Below, piece after piece: positions 8,530 to 18,960 of a DNA stretch of 64,000 bases. Under the pieces are notes generated by a model. That model did no database searches. It was given only the letters and a program-made list of their open reading frames with translations, and was not told where the DNA came from. This stretch comes from Altericroceibacterium xinjiangense (GTDB lineage Bacteria > Pseudomonadota > Alphaproteobacteria > Sphingomonadales > Sphingomonadaceae). The position numbers and the translations under genes are program-made. Position 1 is the stretch's first letter, and every line of letters begins with the position of its first letter. Where the stretch lies: assembly GCF_003958635.1 (NCBI RefSeq), contig NZ_RSEK01000004.1, positions 1 through 64,000 on the forward strand, in the 5' to 3' direction.

Positions 8530-8778
8530 TCAGAGAAGTTGCTCGACTTTGCGCCGAATAGCTTCGAGTTGGTGGTCGGCGTGAACCGGTCCGTCACTCT
8601 GCGTTCCCGATCAAGGAGGAAGTTGGTGAATTCCACTTGATCGCTTTGCTCCCGAGCAAGCCCGGTTTTTCCTCTTTGAGCCACCTGAACAGCGGTTGGC
8701 ATGCGTGCCGCTCACTTCATCTTTGTCGAACACGGGCAAAGCGATGTTGTAGTTGAGCTTGCAGAATTTTACGAATTG
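8530..8778 (-). pseudogene. Glutathione peroxidase remnant with multiple frameshifts
   Basis: Reading the reverse strand from 8778 gives QFVKFCKLNYNIALPVFDKD, then EVSGTHAN; moving one frame at about 8697 gives PLFRWLKEEKPGLLGSKAIK; moving again at about 8650 gives FTNFLLDRERRVTDRFTPTT; a third move gives AIRRKVEQLL and a stop at 8530. In order, these are the second half of a glutathione peroxidase (FCxLNYxVxFPxF, GPxAHPLxRWLKxxKPG, KWNFTKFLxDRxGxVxxRF, C-terminal helix). The first two shifts are single-base losses in C- and T-runs. The N-terminal half with the catalytic Cys/Sec is absent. Confidence 0.85.
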
Positions 8779-8884
8779 CCAGTGGGTTCGAAGAGCCGAA
8801 GATGGGCCTGACTGCAATCAACTCGGAAAATCGCTGAAGCTCACCTTGAACAATTGCAGGGTTCTTCGAGGATCTACAGATCCG

Positions 8885-11587
<2,703 letters not shown>

Positions 11588-11678
11588 TCAGCCGGGGGTA
11601 AGATCATTCATTCGGGCTTGCGCGACAGCCAGCCAGAAGGTGCGGGAGGCGTGCAAGCCTCCCCAGCGCAAAGCTTGC

Positions 11679-11762
11679 TCAGAAACGCCAGAGATGCGGG
11701 ATCGCGGTTTCGGAGGCGCTCTGGATGAAGCGGTCTAGGACACGCTTGGCGAAATTGATCAT
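11679..11762 (-). CDS. Possible 27-residue small protein
   Basis: ATG at 11762 with CAGGAAACCCCC before it opens a 27-codon frame: MINFAKRVLDRFIQSASETA followed by IPHLWRF, ending at 11679. Basic amphipathic N-terminus, hydrophobic end. Too short for homology by eye. It lies in the roughly 650-base stretch between gyrB and the UrcA gene, with a 9-bp hairpin 31 bases upstream and another 27-codon frame beyond that. Confidence 0.3.
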   Translation of the reverse strand: MINFAKRVLDRFIQSASETAIPHLWRF

Positions 11763-11792
11763 GGGGGTTTCCTGCTTTTGACGGGCAGCAAG

Positions 11793-11816
11793 CTCGCGCA
11801 CCGTCAGGTGCGCGAG
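11793..11816. terminator. Hairpin between two short ORFs
   Basis: CTCGCGCAC and GTGCGCGAG form a perfect 9-bp stem around a 6-base loop. It lies just after the 27-codon frame ending at 11829 and before the one starting at 11762 on the reverse strand; either a terminator for the first or a structured leader of the second. No T-run on the reverse strand. Confidence 0.5.
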
Positions 11817-11828
11817 GTTTGCAGGCGT

Positions 11829-11912
11829 TCAGATCAAGGCAGCGGCAAACAAGACGCTGCTGATCGAAGCCGCCGCGATTGACGAAAAAAAGCGATGAGT
11901 GAAAATACGCAC
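11829..11912 (-). CDS. Possible 27-residue hydrophobic small protein
   Basis: GTG at 11912, preceded by AGGAGAACGTC (a good ribosome site), opens a 27-codon frame: MRIFTHRFFSSIAAASISSV followed by LFAAALI, ending at 11829. A basic start and a long hydrophobic stretch suggest a small membrane peptide or a bare signal peptide-like sequence, as seen in leader peptides and type I toxin peptides. Function not known; the call rests on the ribosome site and composition only. Confidence 0.35.
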   Translation of the reverse strand: MRIFTHRFFSSIAAASISSVLFAAALI

Positions 11913-12041
11913 GACGTTCTCCTGGATGTCAGTGCCTTTTCAGTTATCGCCCTCCTACTCTTCCGCGGCGGCAAATGGTCGTCTCGAGCGAATGCTGCAA
12001 GTGCGAAAAACGATATAGGTGTTGCACCTTATGCAACAGGG

Positions 12042-12344
12042 CTAGTCGCGGTAGGCGAGCTGCTCGGTCGAGGCGATCCGGTCCAGTTGTTCCATTGCCG
12101 CGCTTTGCGCGTCTCCCCGGCAAGCCTTCCAGGCCGCCATGGTCTGGAAACTGCGAAGATCGGGGCGGACGCAGAGGGATGCGATGGCCGCTTCGATCCG
12201 GTGGCCCAGTTCGTCCATGCCTTCGGCGGTGGTCAGATCCAAGTCGTTGTAGGAAACTGCCTTGCGAGCGGTTTCTGCAGAGGCCGGCACGGCAGCCATG
12301 CCGAACAGGCAGGTGGCGAGGACATAGGAAGCCAATTTACGCAT
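12042..12344 (-). CDS. UrcA family protein
   Basis: 100 residues. Signal peptide MRKLASYVLATCLFGMAAVP cleaved near ASAET, then the UrcA pattern: AVSYNDLDLTTAEGMDELGH, RIEAAIASLCV and a second Cys in AWKACRGDAQSAAMEQLDR, which probably forms a disulfide with the first in the periplasm. A clear ribosome site AAGGAGTTTGCCGTT precedes ATG 12344. The family is common and multi-copy in sphingomonads; its function is unknown. The upstream region, which carries an AT-rich 12-base tandem repeat, is shared with the divergent guaA gene. Confidence 0.88.
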   Translation of the reverse strand: MRKLASYVLATCLFGMAAVPASAETARKAVSYNDLDLTTAEGMDELGHRIEAAIASLCVRPDLRSFQTMAAWKACRGDAQSAAMEQLDRIASTEQLAYRD

Positions 12345-12385
12345 AACGGCAAACTCCTTGAATGTGGCGGTCTGCCTCTCCGACT

Positions 12386-12409
12386 TTCATGCTTATTTTC
12401 ATGCTTATT
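12386..12409. repeat. 12-base tandem direct repeat in the urcA/guaA intergenic region
   Basis: TTCATGCTTATT occurs twice back to back in an AT-rich stretch upstream of the UrcA gene (41 bases from its start) and about 170 bases upstream of guaA. It could be a regulator site or part of the promoter; no other copy was noticed in the window. Confidence 0.6.
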
Positions 12410-12580
12410 GTATGATCATGTTTCGCCTCCGATTGTGCAGTGCGAAGAAAATTTCGCAAACGCAAAAAATGCTACGCGTTTTGCAGATTTCGCAACAGAC
12501 GGATCCGGAACCGCGGCTTGCCCTGCTGATTACTCAAGACCGGCTGGACAGTCCTTGCTGCCTCGGCCTATCGCGCGGCC

Positions 12581-14155
12581 ATGGATACTGCCCATCTCCC
12601 TGATTCCATCCTGATCGTCGATTTCGGCAGCCAGGTGACGCAATTGATCGCCCGCCGCGTGCGGGAAGCAGGCGTCTATTCCGAAATCGCTCCCTTCACG
12701 CAGGCCGAAGAGGCGTTTCACCGCCTCAAGCCGAAAGGAATCATCCTGTCGGGTTCTCCTGCCAGCGTTCCCGACGAAGGCAGCCCGCGCGCGCCGCAGG
12801 TGCTGTTCGACAGCGGATTGCCGATCCTGGGCATCTGTTACGGTCAGCAGGTGATGACGCAGCAACTCGGCGGTGAAGTTCGCCCGGGGCACGAAAGCGG
12901 CGAAGGGGGCGAATTCGGCCGGGCCTACCTGACGGTTAGCGACGAATGCGTGCTGTTCGACGGGCTGTGGAATGTCGGCGAACGGCACCAGGTCTGGATG
13001 AGCCATGGCGACAAGGTGACGCAGTTCGCCCCCGGTTTCCGGGTCGTGGCCACCTCGGAAGGCGCGCCGTTCGCGCTGATCGCCAACGATGAACGGCGAT
13101 ACTACGGCACCCAGTTCCATCCGGAGGTGGTCCACACGCCCGATGGGGCAAAGCTGCTCGCCAACTTCGTTCGCCATGTATGCGGCCTTGCGGGCGACTG
13201 GACGATGGCCGAGTTCCGCAAGACAAAGATCGCCGAAGTTCGGGAGCAAGTGGGGGACCGAAAGGTCATCTGCGGCCTTTCGGGCGGCGTGGACAGCGCG
13301 GTCGCCGCGGTTCTGATCCACGAGGCGATCGGAGACCAGCTGACGTGCGTGTTCGTGGATCACGGGCTGATGCGGTCGGGCGAAGCCGAGCAGGTCGTGT
13401 CCCTGTTCCGCAATTCCTACAACATCCCGCTGGTCCACGTGGACGTGGAGGATTTGTTCCTCTCTGGCCTTTCCGGCGTCACCGATCCGGAAGCCAAACG
13501 CAAGTTCATCGGCAAGACCTTCATCGACGTGTTCGAGGCGGAGGCGAAGAAGGTCGGCGGGGCCGATTTCCTGGCACAGGGCACGCTCTATCCCGATGTT
13601 ATCGAAAGCGTGTCCTTCACCGGCGGACCATCGGTGACGATCAAGAGCCACCACAACGTCGGCGGCTTGCCCGAACGCATGAATATGAAGCTGGTCGAAC
13701 CCTTGCGGGAGTTGTTCAAGGACGAAGTGCGCGAACTGGGCCGCGAACTTGGCCTGCCCGAAGCCTTTGTTGGCCGTCACCCGTTCCCCGGACCGGGTCT
13801 TGCCATCCGCATCCCTGGCGAAGTGACGAAGGATCGGTGCGACATCCTGCGCAAGGCGGACGCCATCTATCTGGAGGAAATCCGTGGCGCCGGATTGTAC
13901 GACGCGATCTGGCAGGCTTTCGCGGTGCTGCTGCCGGTCAAGACCGTCGGTGTAATGGGCGATGCCCGCACGTACGACAGCGTCTGCGCCTTGCGCGCCG
14001 TGACCAGCACTGACGGGATGACTGCGGATGTCTATCCGTTCGACGCCGGGTTCCTGTCCCGCGTCGCGACCCGGATCGTCAACGAGGTCAAGGGCGTGAA
14101 CCGCGTGGTCTACGACTACACCAGCAAGCCGCCCGGAACGATCGAGTGGGAATGA
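12581..14155 (+). CDS. guaA: GMP synthase (glutamine-hydrolysing)
   Basis: 524 residues, the usual length. Makes GMP from XMP, ATP and glutamine, the last step of guanine nucleotide synthesis. The class I glutamine amidotransferase domain (1-205) has the nucleophile Cys in [15 protein letters not shown] and the His-Glu of [11 protein letters not shown]. The ATP pyrophosphatase domain has the PP-loop [20 protein letters not shown], and the C-terminal dimerisation domain includes [17 protein letters not shown] and the ending [16 protein letters not shown]. Upstream sequence holds inverted TTTCGCAA/TTTTGC elements that may be regulatory. It converges on the DUF924 gene with a 19-base gap and no visible terminator between. 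Confidence 0.97.
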   Translation: MDTAHLPDSILIVDFGSQVTQLIARRVREAGVYSEIAPFTQAEEAFHRLKPKGIILSGSPASVPDEGSPRAPQVLFDSGLPILGICYGQQVMTQQLGGEVRPGHESGEGGEFGRAYLTVSDECVLFDGLWNVGERHQVWMSHGDKVTQFAPGFRVVATSEGAPFALIANDERRYYGTQFHPEVVHTPDGAKLLANFVRHVCGLAGDWTMAEFRKTKIAEVREQVGDRKVICGLSGGVDSAVAAVLIHEAIGDQLTCVFVDHGLMRSGEAEQVVSLFRNSYNIPLVHVDVEDLFLSGLSGVTDPEAKRKFIGKTFIDVFEAEAKKVGGADFLAQGTLYPDVIESVSFTGGPSVTIKSHHNVGGLPERMNMKLVEPLRELFKDEVRELGRELGLPEAFVGRHPFPGPGLAIRIPGEVTKDRCDILRKADAIYLEEIRGAGLYDAIWQAFAVLLPVKTVGVMGDARTYDSVCALRAVTSTDGMTADVYPFDAGFLSRVATRIVNEVKGVNRVVYDYTSKPPGTIEWE

Positions 14156-14174
14156 CTTGCGACGGAAGGGCGGT

Positions 14175-14729
14175 CTACCAGGCGTAGCCCGCCGCCACCG
14201 CCCGTTCTTCCGCCTCGGTGCTTTGGCGGCCTAATGTGGCGTTGCGATGCGGGAAGCGGCCGAAGCGCGCGATCATCCCGTAATGCGCGCGGGCGAACGG
14301 CCAGCCGTAGCGGGGGCCGAGCCGGGCGAAGTATTCAAGGCTGCGCAGTTGGTCAGCGATCCGTTCGCTGTGCATCAGCGGCATTCCAAGGAACTGCCGC
14401 TGGTGCGGGGACAAGGCCGTGTCCCAGCCTTTGTCGAGCGCAGCGCGGGTGATGCGGCGGGCCAAGGGGTCGTACGCGAAGGCTTGGGGCGTATCGCGGT
14501 AGAGATTGCGCGGGATCTGGTCGAACAGCAGCACCGCGGCGAGCGCGGTTTGCGGATCGGTCAGGAAATCCTCGGCCTTGCAGGTGCGCAGCATTCGCAA
14601 GTCGGGTTCGAAGCGGCGGCGTAGCTCCGCATCGACTGCTCCGTTCACGGAGAACCAGTCCCCCGGCCCAAGCCGGTGAAACCAGTGGTAGAGCAACTCG
14701 GCCGCCCAGCGGCGAAGCGGGGCGGCCAA
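14175..14729 (-). CDS. DUF924 family protein
   Basis: 184 residues, the standard family length. Hallmarks: WFSVNGAVDAELRRRFEPDL near the N-terminus, LLFDQIPRNLYRDTPQAFAY (the most conserved block), FLGMPLMHSERIADQLRSLE and the C-terminal RFGRFPHRNATLGRQSTEAE. All-helical TPR-like cytosolic protein; biochemical function unknown. It starts six bases from the end of the upstream secreted protein gene on the same strand, so the two are probably co-transcribed. Confidence 0.88.
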   Translation of the reverse strand: MAAPLRRWAAELLYHWFHRLGPGDWFSVNGAVDAELRRRFEPDLRMLRTCKAEDFLTDPQTALAAVLLFDQIPRNLYRDTPQAFAYDPLARRITRAALDKGWDTALSPHQRQFLGMPLMHSERIADQLRSLEYFARLGPRYGWPFARAHYGMIARFGRFPHRNATLGRQSTEAEERAVAAGYAW

Positions 14730-14734
14730 GGCGA

Positions 14735-15148
14735 TCAGCTCTCAAGCTTCTTGTACGGCACGAAGTCGCCCAGGAACACGACGCCGGACATGAACCCGGT
14801 GTAGCGGTCCACCGTGCGGATGACGTCCTGCTTGCACAAGCTGCTGCTGAAGCGATCGATCACCAGGATGTCGCTGTCATCCAGCGAGCGGGGATCGGAC
14901 GGGCGAGCGACCCAGACGGTGCTGCCTGCGTCATAGACCAGTGCGGTGCGATCGAGCACTTGCAGGTTCCGGCTGACCATGGCCGGAATGCAGCTTTGCG
15001 GCTGGCCGGGAACGCGGCCCTCCAGCATCTTGGCGAGGCGGGCCTCACCCCTCGCCTGCGAGGACGAGCTTCCCGCCATCGCGTGACCGGCGGATGCGCC
15101 GCCGAGAGCGAGGGAGGCTGCAGCCAGTCCAAGAAACAGTTTCTTCAT
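14735..15148 (-). CDS. Secreted protein of unknown function
   Basis: 137 residues. Signal peptide MKKLFLGLAAASLALGGASA, cleavage near GHAMA. The mature part has two cysteines that could pair (QSCIPAMVSRNLQVLDRTAL and SSSLCKQDVIRTVDRYTGFM) and ends with VVFLGDFVPYKKLES. Short beta-rich periplasmic protein; I do not recognise a named family, though this type of protein recurs in sphingomonads. It lies between the DUF924 gene and tldD, all on the reverse strand; the 66-base gap to tldD means it may belong to the same transcript. Confidence 0.7.
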   Translation of the reverse strand: MKKLFLGLAAASLALGGASAGHAMAGSSSSQARGEARLAKMLEGRVPGQPQSCIPAMVSRNLQVLDRTALVYDAGSTVWVARPSDPRSLDDSDILVIDRFSSSLCKQDVIRTVDRYTGFMSGVVFLGDFVPYKKLES

Positions 15149-15214
15149 GTCAAGACTCCTATCCTGGTCGCCTGATAGACGGAAGCGACTGAACCGACCC
15201 TTACTGCTGTGTTA

Positions 15215-16639
15215 TCAAGCAGTTCCGCCGACCGTCAGGCCTTCGATCAGCAAGGTCGGCTGGCCCACCCCGGCAGGCACGCTTTGCCCGCCCTTGCCGC
15301 AGGTGCCGACGCCCTCGTCGAGGGTCATGTCGTTGCCGATGCCCTTTACCCGGGTCAGCACGCTCGGCCCGTCGCCGATCAGGGTCGCGCCCTTGATCGG
15401 GGCGCCGATCTTTCCGTTCTCCACCTTGTACGCTTCCGTGCAGGAGAACACGAACTTGCCCGAGACGATATCGACTTGCCCGCCGCCGAAGCTCTTGGCG
15501 AAGATCCCGTTCTTCATCCGCGACAGCAGCTCTGCCGGATCGTCATTCCCGGACCGCATGAAGGTGTTGGTCATGCGCGGCATCGGCGCGTGGGCGTAGT
15601 TTTCCCGGCGTCCGTTGCCGGTCGGCTCCAACCCCATCAGCCGGGCGTTGAGCCGGTCCTGCATGTAGCCCTTGAGAATTCCGTCCTCGATCAGCACGGT
15701 TTCGCCGGTCGGGGTGCCTTCATCGTCGATCGACAGCGACCCGCGCCGGTCGGCGATGGCGCCGTCATCGACCACGGTCACGCCGGGGGCGGCAACGCGC
15801 TGGCCGATCCGGCCGGAAAAGGCGCTGGTGCCCTTGCGGTTGAAATCGCCTTCCAGGCCGTGGCCGACGGCCTCGTGCAGCAGCACGCCGGGCCAGCCGG
15901 GGCCGACCAGCACGGTCATTTCGCCCGCCGGGGCCGCGACGCTTTCGAGGTTGATCAGCGCTTGCGCCAGCGCTTCGTCGATCGCCCGGTTCCATTCCGC
16001 TTCGCCGAACAGGCGATCGTAGAGATAGCGTCCGCCAAGCCCGAAGCTGCCGGTTTCGCGCCGTCCATTGCTTTCCGCGACGATCGAGACGTTGAGCCGC
16101 ACCAGCGGGCGCACGTCGGTGGCGACGAAGCCATCAGGGCGGACGATTTCCACAACGCTCCAGCTGCCGACCAGCGACGCGCTGACTTGCGCAACGCGCG
16201 GATCGCGCTTCCGCGCGGCGGCGTCGATCGTCTCAAGCAAGGCGACCTTGCGTTCGAACGGCACGAGATCGAGCGGGGAGGCATCGGTGTAAAGGTGGCG
16301 GTTGTTCTTGCGCGGGGGCGGGGCGGGGGCGTTCTTTGCGGGATCGAGCAAGGCCAGCGTCTCGCCCGCGCGGGTGATCGCGGCCGCGCTGATCTCGTTC
16401 GCATGGGCAAAGCCGGTCATCTCGCCCGACACGCCGCGCAGGCCGAAACCGGCATCGCGCGAATAATCGCAGGTTTTCAGCCGCCCGTCATCGAACACGA
16501 AGGCTTCGGTCGTGCTGAACTGGAGGTACAGCTCCCCATCGTCGCACTGCTTAAGGGCGCGGGAGACGAGGGCTTGCGCTTCGTCGGGGGAAAGCTTGTC
16601 CGGGGCGTAGAGCAGGGAGCGGGGATCGGCTTGGGTCAT
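15215..16639 (-). CDS. tldD: Metalloprotease TldD
   Basis: 474 residues, the family's normal size. TldD and its partner PmbA/TldE form a heterodimeric zinc protease that trims modified peptides and degrades unfolded chains. The zinc site is visible as HEAVGHGLEGDFNRKGTSAF (HExxxH). The N-terminal part holds SPDEAQALVSRALKQCDDGE and the GFGLRGVSGEMTGFAHANEI block; the C-terminus has the Gly-rich GTCGKGGQSVPAGVGQPTLL. The start at 16639 (MTQADPRSLLYAP) is chosen over a longer open frame whose upstream part is low-complexity and shadow-like. No PmbA gene is in the window. Confidence 0.95.
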   Translation of the reverse strand: MTQADPRSLLYAPDKLSPDEAQALVSRALKQCDDGELYLQFSTTEAFVFDDGRLKTCDYSRDAGFGLRGVSGEMTGFAHANEISAAAITRAGETLALLDPAKNAPAPPPRKNNRHLYTDASPLDLVPFERKVALLETIDAAARKRDPRVAQVSASLVGSWSVVEIVRPDGFVATDVRPLVRLNVSIVAESNGRRETGSFGLGGRYLYDRLFGEAEWNRAIDEALAQALINLESVAAPAGEMTVLVGPGWPGVLLHEAVGHGLEGDFNRKGTSAFSGRIGQRVAAPGVTVVDDGAIADRRGSLSIDDEGTPTGETVLIEDGILKGYMQDRLNARLMGLEPTGNGRRENYAHAPMPRMTNTFMRSGNDDPAELLSRMKNGIFAKSFGGGQVDIVSGKFVFSCTEAYKVENGKIGAPIKGATLIGDGPSVLTRVKGIGNDMTLDEGVGTCGKGGQSVPAGVGQPTLLIEGLTVGGTA

Positions 16640-16670
16640 GGCCCCAAGATAGGCGCGCCGGGGCGGCGGC

Positions 16671-16694
16671 GCCAGAGCCAGCGCCAGAGCCAGC
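16671..16694. repeat. 12-base tandem repeat upstream of tldD
   Basis: GCCAGAGCCAGC occurs twice in tandem, 31 bases upstream of the tldD start. Short and GC-rich; may simply be slippage. Confidence 0.6.
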
Positions 16695-16743
16695 GCCGGT
16701 GCGGGTGTCGGCCGGGGCAAACCGGCGCGCCCGCCGCTGCTGA

Positions 16744-16809
16744 GGGTGACACAGTTGACAGGTCCTACATTCGTGTCACCCACCCGGGACCGCAGGATTT
16801 CTGCGGTCC
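16744..16809. other. Pair of adjacent inverted repeats in a 660-base gene-free region
   Basis: GGGTGACAC (16744-16752) pairs with GTGTCACCC (16773-16781) around a 20-base loop containing TTGACA. Six bases further, GGACCGCAG (16787-16795) pairs with CTGCGGTCC (16801-16809) around a 5-base loop. Both stems are perfect 9-mers. Between tldD (16639) and the small ORF at 17138 I see no other supported gene, so this may be a structured RNA, a processed leader or a regulatory region. No family recognised. Confidence 0.45.
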
Positions 16810-17137
16810 GGCGGGGGCCAGGCCGACACAACGGCGCTCCGGGGAAATCAAAATGTTGTTTCGTGCGCGGGTAATGATCGGAAAGTCTGGCGCGGCCCGG
16901 AAGGGAAGCGGCCGCGACATATGCGCAAGGATGACCGAAGCGAGGCACGCCCCGGGTCTGCCGGGTTGGCGCAGCGTAGGAAAGCGGCAATCCTGCGTGA
17001 CCGCTTCGCTGGGGCGGCAGCGTCCCTTGAGGGGAATAAAGGGCGACGAATGTCGGCTTACGACCCAATGTCAGTCGTTCCGACCGGCTCCTGGCTTTCC
17101 TGATTGTGGCCATGGGGCAAGGCACGCATATAGCGTT

Positions 17138-17284
17138 ATGGACAGCTTCACGCCGATTGAGCCGGTAGCCCTTGCGGCGATCCTCCACAAAACGCCCGGC
17201 TTCGGCGGTGCGGTGAAGCGACAGTTGCTCCGCGCCACACTGGCGGCCACCGCCGACACTCGAAAAACGAGCAGCGGTAAGTGA
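17138..17284 (+). CDS. Possible 48-residue protein
   Basis: ATG 17138 opens MDSFTPIEPVALAAILHKTP and continues as a mildly basic Ala/Thr-rich chain to TGA 17284. No clear ribosome site (upstream is GCATATAGCGTT). It precedes the lipoprotein-like gene at 17303 by 18 bases. Composition is plausible for a protein, but it could be a remnant or chance frame. Confidence 0.22.
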   Translation: MDSFTPIEPVALAAILHKTPGFGGAVKRQLLRATLAATADTRKTSSGK

Positions 17285-17302
17285 AGGGGGGAGGAAGAAA
17301 CG

Positions 17303-17851
17303 GTGAGCGGGTTCGTAACTAACGCCAGGAGCCGAGCGGCTATGGTTCTATCCGCAATGGTCGTCGCCTGCACGGTGAGCCCGCACCCACAAGGTGCCTG
17401 GACCGAACCATCGATCACGCATGGTGCTTCAACAGCCGGTAAACAGCACGAAGCGTTCTTGACCGCTTTCTCCTTCCTGGATGAGAAGAATGAGCAGCTA
17501 ATCCTGCCAAAGGATGTGGCTCGAGCGTTCGGTGTCGAGTTCAAGCTTCTGAGAGAAGTGAGCAATGGCCAAACCTTAGCCGGTCAGAACGACGCAAGCC
17601 GCTGGAGGGTCGAATTGTTTTCGACTCAAGAGAAATACGTTTTGAATGTGAGGTTTTTGGGTGGTCTAGGCGGATCCACAGATTTCGTGAGCGTCGAGAC
17701 TATCAGCGCTCGCCTGATTGCATCTGGTTGGACGCGCGTATCGACCTTCACTCACCCGTCCCGCCTAGATACATTTAGGAAAGGCGGGCGACAGATCCGC
17801 CTGGCGCATGATGGCAGCAGACTGCTGCGGTTTGAATTGCTAAACCGCTAA
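17303..17851 (+). CDS. Putative lipoprotein of unknown function
   Basis: 182 residues from GTG 17303, preceded by GGGGAGGAAGAAACG. The N-terminus has basic residues and a hydrophobic run ending in a lipobox-like MVVAC (VLSAMVVACTVSPHPQG), so it is probably lipid-anchored. The mature part has FSFLDEKNEQLILPKDVARA, an aromatic/basic middle and WTRVSTFTHPSRLDTFRKGG, with no recognisable domain. Codon use is less GC-biased than that of its neighbours, which suggests a recently acquired or poorly expressed gene. It lies at the left edge of a small accessory patch (17138-18904). Confidence 0.6.
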   Translation: MSGFVTNARSRAAMVLSAMVVACTVSPHPQGAWTEPSITHGASTAGKQHEAFLTAFSFLDEKNEQLILPKDVARAFGVEFKLLREVSNGQTLAGQNDASRWRVELFSTQEKYVLNVRFLGGLGGSTDFVSVETISARLIASGWTRVSTFTHPSRLDTFRKGGRQIRLAHDGSRLLRFELLNR

Positions 17852-17941
17852 ATCTACCTTCGGTTTGGGGAATCCGACGCCGAGCGTCCGCTTCGGCCGT
17901 CGACCACTCTATAGCTGCCAGTCCGCAATCCACCCAGCGGC

Positions 17942-17984
17942 GGACATTCCTTCCTGCGTCATGCCAGCGCAGGAAGGAATGTCC
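17942..17984. repeat. REP-like palindrome upstream of the GIY-YIG gene
   Basis: GGACATTCCTTCCTGCG and its exact complement CGCAGGAAGGAATGTCC (17 bp) flank the loop TCATGCCAG. The loop and stem together contain ATGCCAGCGCAGGAAGG, which belongs to the family of 'TGCCAGCGCAGG' repetitive palindromes that often sit beside GIY-YIG genes. A shorter relative lies at 18306, on the other side of the gene. Confidence 0.8.
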
Positions 17985-18008
17985 TTCCTCTGGCGTCATG
18001 CTTTCGAG

Positions 18009-18269
18009 ATGCGGGGCGGCTGGACGTACATTCTGACGAACAAGCCGCATGGAGTTCTCTACATCGGCGTGACCAGCGACATCGCCGCCCGGATGATGCA
18101 GCACCGAGTGGGTACTGGGTCTGCGTTCTGTCGTCGTTACGGACTGAAGCGGCTTATCCTCGTCGAACGGCACGCGACCATTTACGAAGCCATCGCTCGG
18201 GAAAAGGCGCTGAAGGCGTGGCAACGCGCGTGGAAGATCCGGCTGATCGAGGGAAGCAATCCCGACTGA
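18009..18269 (+). CDS. GIY-YIG domain protein (small endonuclease-like)
   Basis: 86 residues. The GIY-YIG core is at the N-terminus: GGWTYILTNKPHGVLYIGVT, where the two tripeptide strands are WTYIL and LYIGV, followed by the conserved Arg helix (AARMMQHRVGTGSAFCRRYG) and the catalytic-type Glu (IYEAIAREKALKAWQRAWKI). Members of this stand-alone group (YhbQ/UPF0213-like) are presumed DNA-processing nucleases; the role is unknown. ATG 18009 is preferred; ATG 17961 is in frame but would put the REP palindrome into the protein. A decayed second copy lies at 18442. Confidence 0.85.
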   Translation: MRGGWTYILTNKPHGVLYIGVTSDIAARMMQHRVGTGSAFCRRYGLKRLILVERHATIYEAIAREKALKAWQRAWKIRLIEGSNPD

Positions 18270-18305
18270 GGCGACTTGTTCGAGGTCGCTCTGTCGGCGT
18301 CAGAG

Positions 18306-18325
18306 ATGCCAGCCTGCGCTGGCAT
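18306..18325. repeat. REP-like palindrome downstream of the GIY-YIG gene
   Basis: ATGCCAGC-CTGC-GCTGGCAT, a perfect 8-bp stem with a 4-base loop, 36 bases after the GIY-YIG stop. Same core words (ATGCCAGC, CTGCGC) as the palindrome at 17942. Confidence 0.75.
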
Positions 18326-18441
18326 GAGGGAAGTCTGGAGGGTCTGATCGAGCGGCAGTTTCCCGCCCACTGCAGACATCGGCCGTCGGTTGCTTTCCTC
18401 ATCGTGATGCCGGCGAACGCTGCATCGCAGCCGTGTGCTGG

Positions 18442-18492
18442 GGCTGGACCTGCATGCTCCCCAACAAGCCGCGCCGTGTTCTCTGCATCGGA
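18442..18492 (+). pseudogene. Decayed second GIY-YIG gene
   Basis: The frame 18442-18492 reads GWTCMLPNKPRRVLCIG, a clear degenerate copy of GWTYILTNKPHGVLYIG in the intact gene 430 bases upstream. Tyr-to-Cys changes hit both catalytic tyrosines, and the frame stops within a few codons. A degraded palindrome (GATGCCGGCGAACGCTGCATC, about 18406-18427) precedes it as in the intact locus. So the unit palindrome plus GIY-YIG seems to have been duplicated and one copy lost. Confidence 0.75.
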
Positions 18493-18562
18493 TGGCTTGT
18501 ATGGTAATGCTGACGCCCCGCTGTAGGTGGGCAGCGCACGTTCAGGCGAATAAGGTAGAGGC

Positions 18563-18904
18563 ATGGCCCGCAAATATTCAAAACACGATCGCTCCGGAGA
18601 CTGGGATCGCGAGGAGGAGGAGGCTCCGGCGGCGGCTGTGCCGTGCTGGCTCTGCGGGCGGCCGACGGGCAAGACCATCGTCTGGCACCATCCCGTGCCA
18701 AAGAGCAGGGGCGGGCGCGATGTCGTGCCGATGCATTCCATCTGCCAGCAGACGCTGACCGCCAATTTCACCAATTCCGAACTTCAGCGCCACGGGATGG
18801 ACGTGGAGGGCCTGCTGGCCAATCCCAACGTACGCAAGTTCGTCGACTGGGTGGCGAACAAGGACCCCGATTTCACCGCCACCATCGCCAGGAAGCAACG
18901 CTGA
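18563..18904 (+). CDS. HNH-like small protein
   Basis: 113 residues. Acidic N-terminus (SGDWDREEEEAP), then PCWLCGRPTGKTIVWHHPVP followed by KSRGGRDVVPMHSICQQTL. The Cys-X2-Cys, the His-His pair and the later His/Cys fit a compact HNH-type zinc/nuclease fold; the second Cys pair of the classical family is only partly present (one Cys), so activity is uncertain. The C-terminal half (VRKFVDWVANKDPDFTATIA) is helical. Ribosome site GGTAGAGGC just before the ATG. It ends 56 bases before the histidine kinase. Confidence 0.7.
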   Translation: MARKYSKHDRSGDWDREEEEAPAAAVPCWLCGRPTGKTIVWHHPVPKSRGGRDVVPMHSICQQTLTANFTNSELQRHGMDVEGLLANPNVRKFVDWVANKDPDFTATIARKQR

Positions 18905-18960
18905 TCGGGCTGCGCCTTCGGCATCCGGCCGGTGGAGCAGCAGGAGACGCAGCCGGTAGG

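Noticed and set aside
16640-17188. Upstream extension of tldD by 183 residues
   Set aside because: The family start MTQADPRSLLYAP is at 16639; the extension is Pro/Arg-rich low complexity and crosses structured repeats.
17865-18008. Longer N-terminus for the GIY-YIG protein (from 17961 or earlier)
   Set aside because: It would translate the REP palindrome; family proteins begin close to the WTYIL strand, as from 18009.
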